This document shows, in pieces, positions 27,190-36,522 of a stretch of 46,973 bases of DNA. Source of the DNA: Venturia oleaginea (taxonomy: Eukaryota; Ascomycota; Dothideomycetes; Venturiales; Venturiaceae); NCBI GenBank assembly GCA_013176395.1, contig JABMLP010000054.1:1-46973 (forward strand), written 5' to 3'. The notes beneath the pieces are model-generated. The model was given only the letters and a program-made list of their open reading frames with translations. It made no database searches and was not told the origin of the DNA. Each line of letters starts with the position of its first letter. The first letter of the stretch is position 1. The translations under genes and the position numbers were made by a program.

Positions 27190-27334
27190 AAAAAGACAAA
27201 CGCATTCCTGATAGTCTCTAACGCGTTTAATAGGACCTAGCAATCGAATTCAACAAGGAGCCTGCTGTCTGCCCAGTTGAACAACGTACTACAATGTCCT
27301 CACTGCAGTTCTTTACTGCCGTTCTTTACTGCCA

Positions 27335-27841
27335 GTGAATTTGCATTCATTCGCAATCGTCTCGCAACTACAGACATGTTTGAAGTTATTCCTGGTCCAC
27401 CTGGTTGGTGGGAAGCACATCCTGGCTCTGAAATCGCATTGCGATCTACCTGCTCCAGACCTCGCCGACGATACCTACGCCTTAATGTTTAGGCCAAAGA
27501 AGGCAGCAAGAGAGAGATATGCCATGGTAAGAGATATGGACTTGGAGACACTTGTTATGGTTCCACTTGAAGAACAGGCGACTGATATCATGGGTAATCT
27601 GATTGATGAGGGTGATATACTACCAGAGAATACGAGGGTAGCGGAAATAGCTCGTGCCGAGCCCGTGGATGAGACAGATGTTGATGATCATAATGATGAT
27701 GAGGAGGATGATGTTGGTGATGAAGAGGCTGGTCTTCATATTATTGGCGGGGACTTAATGATTGACGGGGACTTAATGATTGACGGGGACTTAATGATTG
27801 ACGGGGACTTAATGATTGACGATCCTTCTGATGAGGAGTAG
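27335..27841 (+). pseudogene. Acidic frame, probable C-terminal remnant of a hAT transposase
   Basis: 168 codons open, with no clear ATG start (GTG at 27335; the first ATG in good context is near 27485). The middle is ordinary (ERYAMVRDMDLETLVMVPLE). The end is strongly acidic (DVDDHNDDEEDDVGDEE), then four tandem GDLMID units, then DDPSDEE. Its placement just before a hAT-like terminus, and the acidic C-terminal tail also seen in the palindrome hAT (DISDGEDDADPDD), suggest a transposase tail. No hATC motif is visible, so this is tentative. Confidence 0.35.
27749..27820. repeat. Tandem repeat, 4 x 18 bp
   Basis: Four perfect copies of GGGGACTTAATGATTGAC, in frame with the acidic open frame and encoding GDLMID each. 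Confidence 0.92.
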
Positions 27842-28230
27842 TTCTTTTATGATTGAAGCGATTCGTGTATGCTAGAAACAATGAACAACTCTCCTTCACT
27901 TCTGACTGTCAGGAAACTATGAGGATTATTATAAGAGACTTAAGAGTACTGGGTACTCCTTCTACCGTTCTATATAATAATATCTAAATATTCTTCCTCT
28001 TTCCTTATGTAGTTAGGTCTATGGTAGTAATCTTTTAGTAATCTTTATTACACATTATATAAGCATCACGAGAACCTGTAATGGTGGGAGACGGGGCGGG
28101 TTATGTAGAATCTATAACCCGCCCCAAAAACCCGCCCCAACCCGTCTCCCCCCGACCTGTTAACGGGGCGGGTTGAAGACCTCCAAACCCGCCCCGATCC
28201 GTCCCGTTGGGCCGTTGGGAACCCTATATC

Positions 28231-28745
28231 AAGGTAATGCAATAACGGATAAGGACCCAGATAGAACTTCTCTACTATATAGAAGCTTTTGGGCTATACA
28301 TTGTATACTAAGCCTTTCCCAAGGAGACTACAACGTACTCAAGGGATAAGAATTAACTCATCTACGTGTTTCAGCTAGGTTCCGCTATGGGATAGAGCCT
28401 TCAGAATCTCTCACACAGCCGCGGGGTACGGTCTTTCTATGCCGTAAACTTTTTAAATTGCAACCGTAAGTTTGCGGTTATTCTACGGTTTCAGCTAAAT
28501 TCTTCAAAGTTTGTGGCTTAGAAAGACCGTACCACGCGGCTATTCAGTCAGTAGTCAGTTAAAATCTCGAGAATGTCCACGGGGATACACAAGCCACATT
28601 ATATACAGCGTTGAACCATTTTGAAAAATTTATCTTGTTGAAGAAGTAGGTTACGACTCCTTTATGATCCCTCTATCCTGGCGTCCTTATATCCCTCTCC
28701 ACTCCGAACCCCCTCCATCCCTCCCTCCCTCCCTCCTTTCTCCAT
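28231..28745. other. Gene-free stretch with a MITE-like inverted repeat and CT-rich tract
   Basis: No gene seen. It holds the 125-bp inverted-repeat unit described at 28417-28541. A CCCTCC-rich tract (28707-28740) lies directly after the SSP4 stop codon in the sense direction. Confidence 0.5.
28417..28541. mobile_element. MITE-like element with 23-bp inverted termini
   Basis: The ends AGCCGCGGGGTACGGTCTTT and AAAGACCGTACCACGCGGCT are inverted with one or two mismatches over about 23 bp. The interior is A/T-rich and contains several CCGTAA/TTGCGG words. No coding capacity, and no clear target duplication. A stable stem-loop of non-mobile origin is the alternative. Confidence 0.55.
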
Positions 28746-28991
28746 TTAGTCTTTAGGACAACACCATATATGTGACCAACCGCTCATCTTAGGTTTCCCC
28801 GAGGCAGTGTTGATCCAGGTATCAAAACAAGCCCTTGGTTGGCATGCCTTCCCGCATACATCAAATGCCCATTTGCAAAAGGAATACGGGCGCTGCAAGT
28901 TTGGCGGGAAAACATTGCCAGTATTCTGTTGTGCATTGGTGTGGATGGCAAGTGTGAGAAAGGTAAGGGTGATAGAGTGAAGGAAGTACAT
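28746..28991 (-). CDS. SSP4: small secreted cysteine-rich protein
   Basis: 81 residues from the family methionine at 28989-28991. An upstream in-frame extension to 29360 lacks the signal peptide at its start and is taken as leader. Signal peptide MYFLHSITLTFLTLAIHTNA differs from that of SSP3 by few residues. The mature part has an extra about 15-residue N-terminal segment (QQNTGNVFPPNLQRPYS), then C-x6-C-x3-C-x4-C-x21-C-C and the end HIWCCPKD. It is the closest paralogue of SSP3. The leader has CTCTTTCAGTCAGATATATA and an ACCACCAACTACCATCACTACC run before ATG (in two parts). Secreted, function unknown. Confidence 0.8.
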   Translation of the reverse strand: MYFLHSITLTFLTLAIHTNAQQNTGNVFPPNLQRPYSFCKWAFDVCGKACQPRACFDTWINTASGKPKMSGWSHIWCCPKD

Positions 28992-30081
28992 GGTAGTGAT
29001 GGTAGTTGGTGGTTGAAATATATATCTGACTGAAAGAGCTGAGAATGTTTGGTTTGTGAAGATTTGAGAGTGGTAGATTTGAGTGAGATTTGGACGTAAG
29101 AAGGAGGGTCGGCGTTCGTAGGAGTTTGCGGACGGGTAGTAGAAGGGGAGAGAAGAGGAGTAGAGTGTGATCTTACGGACAAGGTAATCTATATCGTAGA
29201 TTCCGCGGAAAGTTGCAGACAAGACCTTGGTAGCTTCGACAATCATATGTGTTATTGACGCTTGTGTACCAATATGCAGAGGAAGGGGATTTGTTGAGTG
29301 ATTAAGTAAAACCCTGGATGAGTAACGACCGCAATTCTGATCTACGCCAAGATGATGCATTGATAGCTAAGGACTCGGACAGTACGGAGGCTTCTAAGCA
29401 AATCTAGATGTGTACCGCTGATCTCGCCTGCAAGTTTGCGTTGTTTGTGTCTTCTGGTCTACTTGACTTGCTTCCAGATCTCTCATGTATAAAATCTAGC
29501 AGTGCACGGATCGCTCGTCTACAGCTTTGCACGGACTTTACGGTAGTCTCCACCCCCATCCCATTTTTAGACAAGGAAGGACTCTATTTCAAGTCTAGTT
29601 ATATCTTCCCTCGCTTCCCTGCAAGGGTAGCGATTCTCTCAACCTTAGGGCTTGAAATCTCTAGATTTAATTACTCCGGATCCGGAGTAGAATCTCATGA
29701 AAATCGGAATCTCATGAAAATCGGAATCTCATGAAAATCGGAATCTCATGAAATCGGAATCCCATGAAAATCTTGCGGGTCTTCATCTACGGCTGCCTTG
29801 GCGCTTAGAAAACCACTCGATCGCAGGTTACCAATGTCCTCGTTGACTTCGAAAGTATAACATCATCCTCCAGGCACGTAGTTGAGGAGCACTGAAATGA
29901 AACGTTCGTGGGGAACCATGCCCTGCAATCATCTGGTAATCAGAACCGATGCCAAGGGTGCTATATTCTGGCGAAGTAATGATCATAAGCCATGATGCAG
30001 ACTGGACGATAAAGGGATATGTTACAATTCACAAGCTCTCTCCTACCCCCTCATTCCCTCAATCCTTACATTCCTCAATCC
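28992..30081. other. Region between SSP4 and SSP5
   Basis: No convincing gene. Near 29117 a GTTTGCGGACGGG string recalls the upstream module of SSP3. There is a tandem repeat at 29691-29772. 29787-29844 is similar to 2838-2900 on the far side of the palindrome. A pyrimidine-rich tract at 30040-30080 follows the SSP5 stop. Confidence 0.5.
29691..29772. repeat. Tandem repeat, about 5 x 17 bp
   Basis: Units AATCTCATGAAAATCGG; the fourth has lost one A and the fifth reads CCCATG instead of CTCATG. Shares the ATCTCATG core with the 14-bp repeat at 1045-1086. Confidence 0.9.
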
Positions 30082-30291
30082 TCACTTTGTACAACAATAC
30101 TTCTTTACAAAACTGGTCCTTCCAGTCACCTTCCCGTCATCTTTAACATATTCCTGAAAACATGGGTTTATCGGGCATTTTGGGGCGCATTGATTGAGGC
30201 TGTCGTAGCACGCTTTGTTGGGGCGTATGTCGTTATTCTGTGCATTGGCTTGGAAGGTGAGGGCGAGGATGACGGAGGTGAGGAAGTACAT
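30082..30291 (-). CDS. SSP5: small secreted cysteine-rich protein
   Basis: 69 residues from the family methionine at 30289-30291. Signal peptide MYFLTSVILALTFQANA (shorter than in the others by three residues). The mature chain QNNDIRPNKA is followed by C-x6-C-x3-C-x4-C-x21-C-C, ending KKYCCTK; the Trp before CC is Tyr here. The leader CTTCCAATCAGGTATACC with an ACCACCAACCACCATTACC run (read in parts) is like the other members. A TAATTTGCGGATGGGGCGAT module lies about 150 bp upstream. Most divergent copy of the family; secretion likely, function unknown. Confidence 0.78.
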   Translation of the reverse strand: MYFLTSVILALTFQANAQNNDIRPNKACYDSLNQCAPKCPINPCFQEYVKDDGKVTGRTSFVKKYCCTK

Positions 30292-30433
30292 TGTATTTGT
30301 AATGGTAATGGTGGTTGGTGGTTGGTATACCTGATTGGAAGTTGAGAGTGGTTGGTTTGTGAGGATTTGAGTTGTTATGGAAGTTTGGAGATGTAGAAAT
30401 GGAGGTTTCATGGTGTTTGGAGTGTGTATTTAT

Positions 30434-30466
30434 CGACGACATATTAATTTGCGGATGGGGCGATGT
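30434..30466 (-). promoter_or_regulatory. Upstream module shared with other SSP loci
   Basis: CGACATATTAATTTGCGGAT followed by GGGGCGATG, compared with CGACATGCTAATTTGCGGAC (1454) and CGACATTAATTTGCGGACGG (6787). About 145 bp upstream of the SSP5 start. Role unknown. Confidence 0.45.
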
Positions 30467-31460
30467 GTAGTCTACACCCCCTCACCACCTCCTCGATTTA
30501 AGAACGAGGAACTCTGTTTGTCCATATCTTGTCCGCATAGCTATCTTTTGGAGTCTGTGCTCTTTATATATTGCTTTGGGCTCATTTGAACCCGAAACCG
30601 AACATGTGATAACTTTGAGTGTATTGGATTAACAACTGCAACGATTTCGGTTGCTATCATCTCCAGCCACGCAGTTGAGGCACTCCGAGTCGAATATTTC
30701 GCTAGGACATCCCGACTATCAGAAATGGAGCAAACCATTGGTTTGGAGTCGGGTTTCTCGAGAACGATATCGACATGACTTGGGGCTTTCGCTAGGCACC
30801 TCATAAAAGCGTCGCTGGAAGGTCTTCCACTATGCTATGGTGATCTCTTGATAGATAAGAGCTCATGTGAAGAATTTATACTGTTCAAATCGATTTCTCT
30901 GCGGTGTTTGCCGACTGCGGTGTTTGCCAACAGACCCCAAGCCTTCATGTGCTTCTATCAATTCCGACTCAGAAAGTGTCATCACTCCAGCTCTTAGACT
31001 CGGCTGCTTTCAAAGCTGCCATGATTTGATGTTTGAAGGCATATACTCCCACGAAAGGCTTTTCGAGCCCTTGTTTGTCCATGCCGCTGTCGATGAGATG
31101 GACTCGGGGACTGTTGTCTTTGGTGAGAAGGGAATGAAGAAGCTTGGAAGTCCGGCATGGAGTGGAGGAAAATCCCTCACGAGTCATGTAGGGTCCAAAT
31201 GCAGGCACCATCACGATCAAGCATCCCCTGACGTATTGATACCTGAGCACTCTATAATATCAAACACCAAGACTACTGCTAGCTATGTGTATTTAGTAAC
31301 ACCTCTCCATACCTTTTGACTGCCTTCTAGTAGCCAGAACCATGGACCTATCAATATCTGTCAGATGAACACATCAGCCATTCACCCAAGGAACAAAGCC
31401 CGAAAGCCACAAGGCGAAGCTACCAAGTCACCAGCACATCTCAGCCTCGTAAAAGACCTG
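30467..31460. other. No confident gene; possible dehydrogenase relic
   Basis: On the minus strand 30969-31208 a frame reads MVPAFGPYMTREGF, then PCRTSKLL. This recalls the active-site end (Y-x3-K) of short-chain dehydrogenases with Tyr replaced by Cys. It lacks a Rossmann N-terminus and is bounded by stops, so at most it is a decayed fragment. The plus-strand frame 30867-31319 shows no recognisable domain. Confidence 0.25.
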
Positions 31461-31467
31461 TATAAAG
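31461..31467 (+). promoter_or_regulatory. TATA box of the RNase T2 gene
   Basis: TATAAAG 34 bp before the chosen ATG at 31501; the pyrimidine-rich leader CATCTCCCATCCTTCC follows. Confidence 0.5.
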
Positions 31468-31500
31468 AACCAACATCTCCCATCCTTCCTGCACCAAATC

Positions 31501-32864
31501 ATGTCTTCTTTACCGTCTATTCGAAATCTAGTCCAGGCTGTGTTCCTTGGAAGCAGCCAAAGTCCTCTCGCCTCTACACCCCTTGCTTTGGCTTCCCCGA
31601 AAACATGCCCAAATACTGGACTTAGCTGTTCCAAGACCGATATCTTCGATACCTGCTGCATAAACGCGCCAGGCGGGCAGTTTGCCCAAACGCAATTCTG
31701 GAACTCGGATGCTTCAGCTGGTCCCTCAGGATATCTTGGTCCTAACAATACCTGGACCATCCATGGCTTATGGTATGTGTAGTTCCCTTGAGCCAGACAC
31801 ACCCTCGCTAAAACAAACTTAGGCCTGATCATTGCGATGGACGATTCGATTCTGTCTGCGACTGCTCTCGATCCGGCGATTGCAGCTCCTCCAACCGGAA
31901 ATGCAATCGCGATACTTGCAACAGCGCCTATTCCAGTATTACCAACATCTTCAAGAAATTCGGCCAAGACGTCCTACTATCATATTTGAGCCATCACTGG
32001 AAAGGAATAGCAGGGGATGAACATCTTTGGCAGCATGAATGGAGCAAGCACGGCACCTGTGTTAGTACACTCGAGCCGAAATGCTACCATGATTACAAAG
32101 AGGCACAAGAAGTCATCGATTACTTTCAGACGACCGTGGATCTTTATAAGAGCCTCCCTTCGTTCGACTGGCTTTCGCAGGCAAATATCACTCCCTCAAC
32201 AGAGAAGACCTATGAGCTCAAGGACATCGAAGCCGCGCTAAAGACGCCTCGCGGAGCTTCTGCCGTTGTTGGCTGCCAACGCGGCGAGCTCAGGGAGATT
32301 TGGTATCATTTCATGGTTCGTGGATCTGTAATGACGGGCGAATTCGTTGCACATGACCCTGATTTCTCTGGTACTGGCGGTCCCGGTAAGAGCTGTCCTT
32401 ATTCTGGCATCAAGTACCTACCAAAGGGTACAGACGATGATAGACCTTCACCAACTACAACGGGATACAGTCGACCAACAGAGACTGCGAAACCTATCGG
32501 AAAGGGTAAGCTCATTGTCAAGCTCAAAAGTGGGACAATCACGGGTTGCCTGATCTCAAATGGAAAGTGGTATAATACTTTGCCTGGATCAAGCTGTGCT
32601 ACGTTCACGTCACATGGTGAGGACGACAAGCCGGGTGAGCTGCTCAGATTGAAGTCTCGAAAGGGATCTTGCGGCATCGTCAAGGAGGCATTTACTTGCG
32701 GCGCTGGTGTTATATCGACCGTCTTTCAGATCGTGGATGGCAAATTGGTAGCATCAAGCGGGCAGACGGATTGGTATGCTGCTGAATTGCCCAAGGGCAT
32801 AGATCAACAGAGTATCTACACCTCGAAGCACGATGTGGAGTTTGTGCTGGAATGGAGGAAGTGA
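31501..32864 (+). CDS. RNase T2-family endoribonuclease with C-terminal extension
   Basis: Two exons, 31501-31772 and 31823-32864, joined across a 50-bp GTATGT...TTAG intron, giving 437 residues. The intron falls inside the Trp codon of the first catalytic block: TIHGLW joins PDHCDG. The second block is HEWSKHGTC. Both His residues and the Glu/Lys of the T2 catalytic site are thus present. Cysteines near the N-terminus (CPNTGLSCSKTDIFDTCC) match the disulfide pattern of fungal T2 enzymes. A Thr/Pro-rich linker (RPSPTTTGYSRPTE) leads to a C-terminal domain (about 340-437) with GKLIVKLKSGTITGCLIS, as in Rny1-type proteins. The N-terminus is weakly hydrophobic, so secretion or vacuolar location is likely but not certain. 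It cleaves single-stranded RNA via 2',3'-cyclic phosphate in this family. Confidence 0.92.
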
Positions 32865-33086
32865 GCCTAGAGCAAGATACCAATATATTCTCGCTTTTAA
32901 GCCTGCTTGTATTGGAACGATAGTCACTGACGTCTCTTTTCAATTCTGTCCAGAAAGGAGCTAATGAAGCACTGCCTCATTAACTTCATCAACCCCGTCT
33001 CAACAACACCAACACAAATTCGACATCACTTATAACATTACATCCAGCATTCACCTCTTGTCTATGAATTCGTTTCACGGGTCAAG

Positions 33087-33731
33087 ATGCGATTCTTGGA
33101 CAACGTAGCACCAACCGATACAGGTCACCATAGGCGACACTCCACTCCACGTCCTGACCAATGTTGCACCCTCAGTACATGGCGCCGCGCTTCGCAGGAT
33201 AGAAAACGTCGACAATCATATCACATCAGCTGTAAATTCTGCCATCGATGGCGTTCTTGCTCGCCTTTATGACACATTTTGCGGTAATTTCGAGAAAGTG
33301 CCTCTGGTGGCTTTGGAAACCGCCGAGGAAATGACAGCTTCGGTTGCAGCGAACCCGTCAAAGACTGCCATAATTCTCACGTCCGGAGTTGTGCTGTTTG
33401 CGCCTGGTCTTGTTACTGGTCCGGTTTTTGGTGCTCTTGGTTTCGGAGCAACAGGGATTGGCGCAGGTAAGATGCATTGAACACTTTTGGTACACGAAGC
33501 GAGCAGTTGAAAAGGTCTAAAGGAAGTCTAGTAGAGATTATGCAGACAAGTATCGGAAAGGTAACGCCTGGCTCCCCCTTTGCCATCATAGAGAGCGCTG
33601 GGATAGGAGGATTGGGTACTGTTATCGTCAATGGAGCCGTTCAAATCGTTGCTGGCATTGCTTTGGGAGCCGCCGCTGCCGAGATTTTGATTGCGGCAAT
33701 CAGCAAGAAGAAGGAGTTGTCGAAGCTATAG
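33087..33731 (+). CDS. IFI6/IFI27 (ISG12)-like membrane protein, copy 1
   Basis: Proposed exons 33087-33123, 33176-33466 and 33523-33731 give 178 residues in frame. Intron 1 (GTCACC...CTCAG with CTGACC inside) is less certain than intron 2 (GTAAGA...AAAG, 56 bp). The N-terminal half is amphipathic (VNSAIDGVLARLYDTFCG). A hydrophobic block follows (SKTAIILTSGVVLFAPGLV, then FGALGFGATGIGAGSL), then FAIIESAGIGGLGTV and a final hydrophobic helix ending in KKKELSKL. The Gly/Ala-rich GFGxxGIxAGS ... SAGxGGxG pattern is the interferon-inducible 6-16/ISG12 family signature. In animals these proteins are in mitochondrial or ER membranes; the fungal role is unknown. Copies 2 and 3 follow downstream. 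Confidence 0.8.
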
Positions 33732-33996
33732 AGAGAATGGAGCATAAGGAATCAGCGATCACACGTGAGGATGGGTCGAAGTTGGCTCGTAATAGGCATA
33801 GAGCATGGATAGCCATTTCTTTTCGACCCTTGACTCGTGTGATTCTATCCGTGTTGAGTTGATGGACGGCCTTGACAACACTCGGGTAGGGTGTTTTCTG
33901 CTGACGATAAGGCTGCAGATTACCATCACACAACGCACAAAGATCACTGAACACATTATCATCTCGCCTAATCAACACGCCCATCAACCAACAAGG

Positions 33997-34952
33997 ATGG
34001 ACTCGCAACCCGAAGACGCAAGCTCACCGCCTGGATCTCCAGAGATCGCCCCAAAGCCCAGTCCCAACATCGAAAACTATGCCTGCCCCATCGTCGAGGA
34101 CACAATCGATGAAGACGCCGCCAAAGATGGCACAGCTGGAGAAGATGATAATGGTGCCCACCCAGCAGAAGACGGCATAGACCAGCAAGATGACGGCAAA
34201 GACGTCTGTGTTACTCCCCACGCAGCCCCATCCCATGGTGTCGCAGATGATCAGGATGAAACCAGTCCCGGCCCAGAAGTCGGAGACGAAAGCGAAGACG
34301 ACGAACTCAACACCACGACACGTATTTCTCCCGTCCTCATCCATGGAGATATCTCCCATCTCGCCAGACACTTGCAAGAGCAACCGGGAGCTCTCATATC
34401 CATGTTCAACTGGGCTCACTACATCAAATCGAAGATTGGATCGGCTGTTCAGAGTGTCGTGGTCCATATTACGGATATCAAGGATGCCATTGAATCGGCG
34501 GTGGATCGGGTTCGCAATGTCCTCGGTCGGAATTTCGAGAATGTTCCTCGGATCATTAAGAAGAGTGTGGAAGAGGCAGCGAGATGGGCTAAAGATAATC
34601 CGAAGAAGGCGGCTTTGATTGTGGTTTGTGCTGTTGGGGTTATTGCACCTGTTGTATTTGTTACGCCGGCGTTGGCTGCGGCTGGGTTTGGGCCTGGCGG
34701 TGTTGCTGCTGGTATGTTGTCTCCTTGAATTTCTTGAGAAAATGGATACTAATGAATTTAACAGGCTCCCTCGCTGCTGGTGTACAGGCAAGTATTGGAG
34801 CGAGTGTTGCGGCTGGTAGTTTGTTTGCGACACTAACTAGTGCTGGTACTGGCGGTGCTGGTCTTGTTGCTGTGTGTACTACTGTTCAAGTGGTTGCAAG
34901 TGTTGGATTGACAACTGGTGTTGTCACGTCTATCGTTAAGGCTCGGTCCTGA
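33997..34952 (+). CDS. IFI6/IFI27 (ISG12)-like membrane protein, copy 2
   Basis: Exons 33997-34711 and 34765-34952 around a 53-bp GTATGT...ACTAATG...ACAG intron, 300 residues. An open extension upstream exists, but the ATG at 33997 starts the acidic Pro/Asp/Glu-rich region. Residues 1-110 are acidic and probably disordered (DESEDDELN). About 130-210 is amphipathic helix (SKIGSAVQSVVVHITDIKDA ... FENVPRIIKKSVEEAARWAK). The hydrophobic ISG12 block follows: KAALIVVCAVGVIAPVVF, AAAGFGPGGVAAGSLAAG, SLFATLTSAGTGGAGLVAV and a last hydrophobic stretch. The intron splits the Gly codon of AAG-S, exactly as in copies 1 and 3. Function in fungi unknown. Confidence 0.88.
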
Positions 34953-36199
34953 GAGGGATAGGGAGGATTCGGGACGAATGAGGTGATGAAAAGAGTGGAT
35001 GGCATGGTTATCGGCTCAAAGTCGAATATGCTGTCTTTTTCCTTTTTACCCAGGCTTGGACGTCGACTGCTATGGGCATTGTGGTGAGTGCAATGGGTAG
35101 TACAAAGACATTTCTGTTAATCCCTTCCATCATTTGCTTCGTGAGAACTGATGGTTTAGCGATGAATCTCTATTCCGCGTATGGACTTATGACGAAAGAG
35201 GTTACTAGGGCCCTTCAGATTGAGGTGAGGGATCATCGTCTTGGTGAGTCAAATTGGGCTGGTGAGAATGGACGGTTTGACTGACATGTGGCCCAAATAG
35301 ACTGTCCCTCATGGTCTGGGAGCGGTAGAAATGGGATAAGTATATGTGAATAGAATTTGCGTAATGTCCAAGCCTTTCTATTTAGGTCTGTGGCGGCTGG
35401 TTATATCTCTGGCGTCGTGGGAAGGGAATGTGAGGCAAAAATGAAGCGGCAAATGTCAACACTCGCGAAGAGGGACTTCACATCGACGACTTCACCCCTA
35501 ATCGAAACCGCAACGAGAAAAACTCTTACCATCCTCTGGCGACAAGAGATTGGCTACTGAAGAGAAACGTGTGGAGCGCTCAATTTGAGACTATAGAACT
35601 TCGCGGTCCTGGGAAGGAAATTTGACTTCTACTAGATTCGAGCGCTCACGAGTTTTTCCGTGCTAGATGACCGTTAGCGGGAGCAGTCTGAGGTTGTTTG
35701 ATTATTTATATGTTGTGTGCGTGCGCGTTTTGTTGTTAGGCTGGGAATTGCTAAACTTCAGGATCCATCCAGGCTCATAACACTCTCCAACTCATCCCAT
35801 CCGTGTCCTTTCGACAGATTGGCAATGCAAAGCCATCGAGGACTATCTTTTTCCCAGGTAAATATTTGTCGAAGTCGGGGATGAAGGCAATGAAGTCCCT
35901 GGCAACTCTTCTTTTTCAAATCGTCAGAATCTAACTATTTCGGTATCGTTTCTAGAAGAGGGCGTACACATGTCTCTTCCGACGAGAGACTGGTCTAACA
36001 GAGCTGGCTAGGGCGCTCATTCCCCTCAAATTGATTGGCGCGTTTGAAAACAGCAATCGCTCTTGCCGTTCAGTTCAGCTTGTAGAATGGGAAAGCACTC
36101 AGCACTACTGTATTTCCTTTCTCCCTATAGCAAATTTGGACTTCAGAACAACATCAGACATCGAACACTGTCAATAGACTTTTACTCACAATCAACAAC
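34953..36199. other. No confident gene
   Basis: Short frames at 35072-35284 and 35357-35560 show no domain, no clear start context and no splice arrangement that I trust. They follow the ISG12-like copy 2 and might be decayed gene sequence. No repeat structure noticed. Confidence 0.4.
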
Positions 36200-36522
36200 A
36201 TGTCTTTTGCTAAGCTTGACGCCCCACAACACGGCTTACATATCGGACCTCAAGACATGGTGTTTGAAAACGACGGCCAGAATATGGTCATTTTCGATAC
36301 CCAATTCGAAAACTAAGGCAACACAATCAGAAGAGTGATGCTGAAACTCCCCGGCCAATATATCGTCGTCCGAAACGCGAAACTCCACCAGAGGCGTGCT
36401 TCTATTCGTACCGCCGCGGCGTTCATCTCCCAGTACCGCATCCCATTCGCGTTGGTCATGATCGTCGTGTATCGACACATTCGCAAAGTTTGGCAGAGTT
36501 TACCACCTGGCATTTTGCTTAA
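36200..36522 (+). CDS. Hypothetical small protein, two-exon model
   Basis: The ATG at 36200 follows an ACAATCAACAAC leader typical of fungal starts. The first frame (MSFAKLDAPQHGLHIGP) ends soon at a TAA. A 44-bp intron starting GTCATT after QNM and ending AATCAG would join to KSDAETPRPIYRRPKRE and run to the TAA at 36520-36522, about 92 residues. The donor is weak and no family is recognised, so this is a tentative gene. Confidence 0.3.

Larger units (their letters stand above)
27190..28230 (+). mobile_element. Remnant of a second hAT-like transposon (3' end)
   Basis: The left part (27195-27240) resembles the intron of the hAT in the palindrome (CCTGATAGTCTC, then a TTTAATAG acceptor-like end). 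An acidic open frame follows (27335-27841). A G/C-rich subterminal block at 28090-28210 has repeated CGGGGCGGGTT/AACCCGCCCC words, and the end GGGAACCCTA is at about 28225, similar to the end GGGGACCCTA of the palindrome hAT. The 5' part is absent. Element A has inserted at its left side. Confidence 0.5.

Noticed and set aside
34024..34833. 269-codon minus-strand frame opposite ISG12-like copy 2
   Set aside because: Antisense shadow; the plus-strand gene has a clean intron and family motif.
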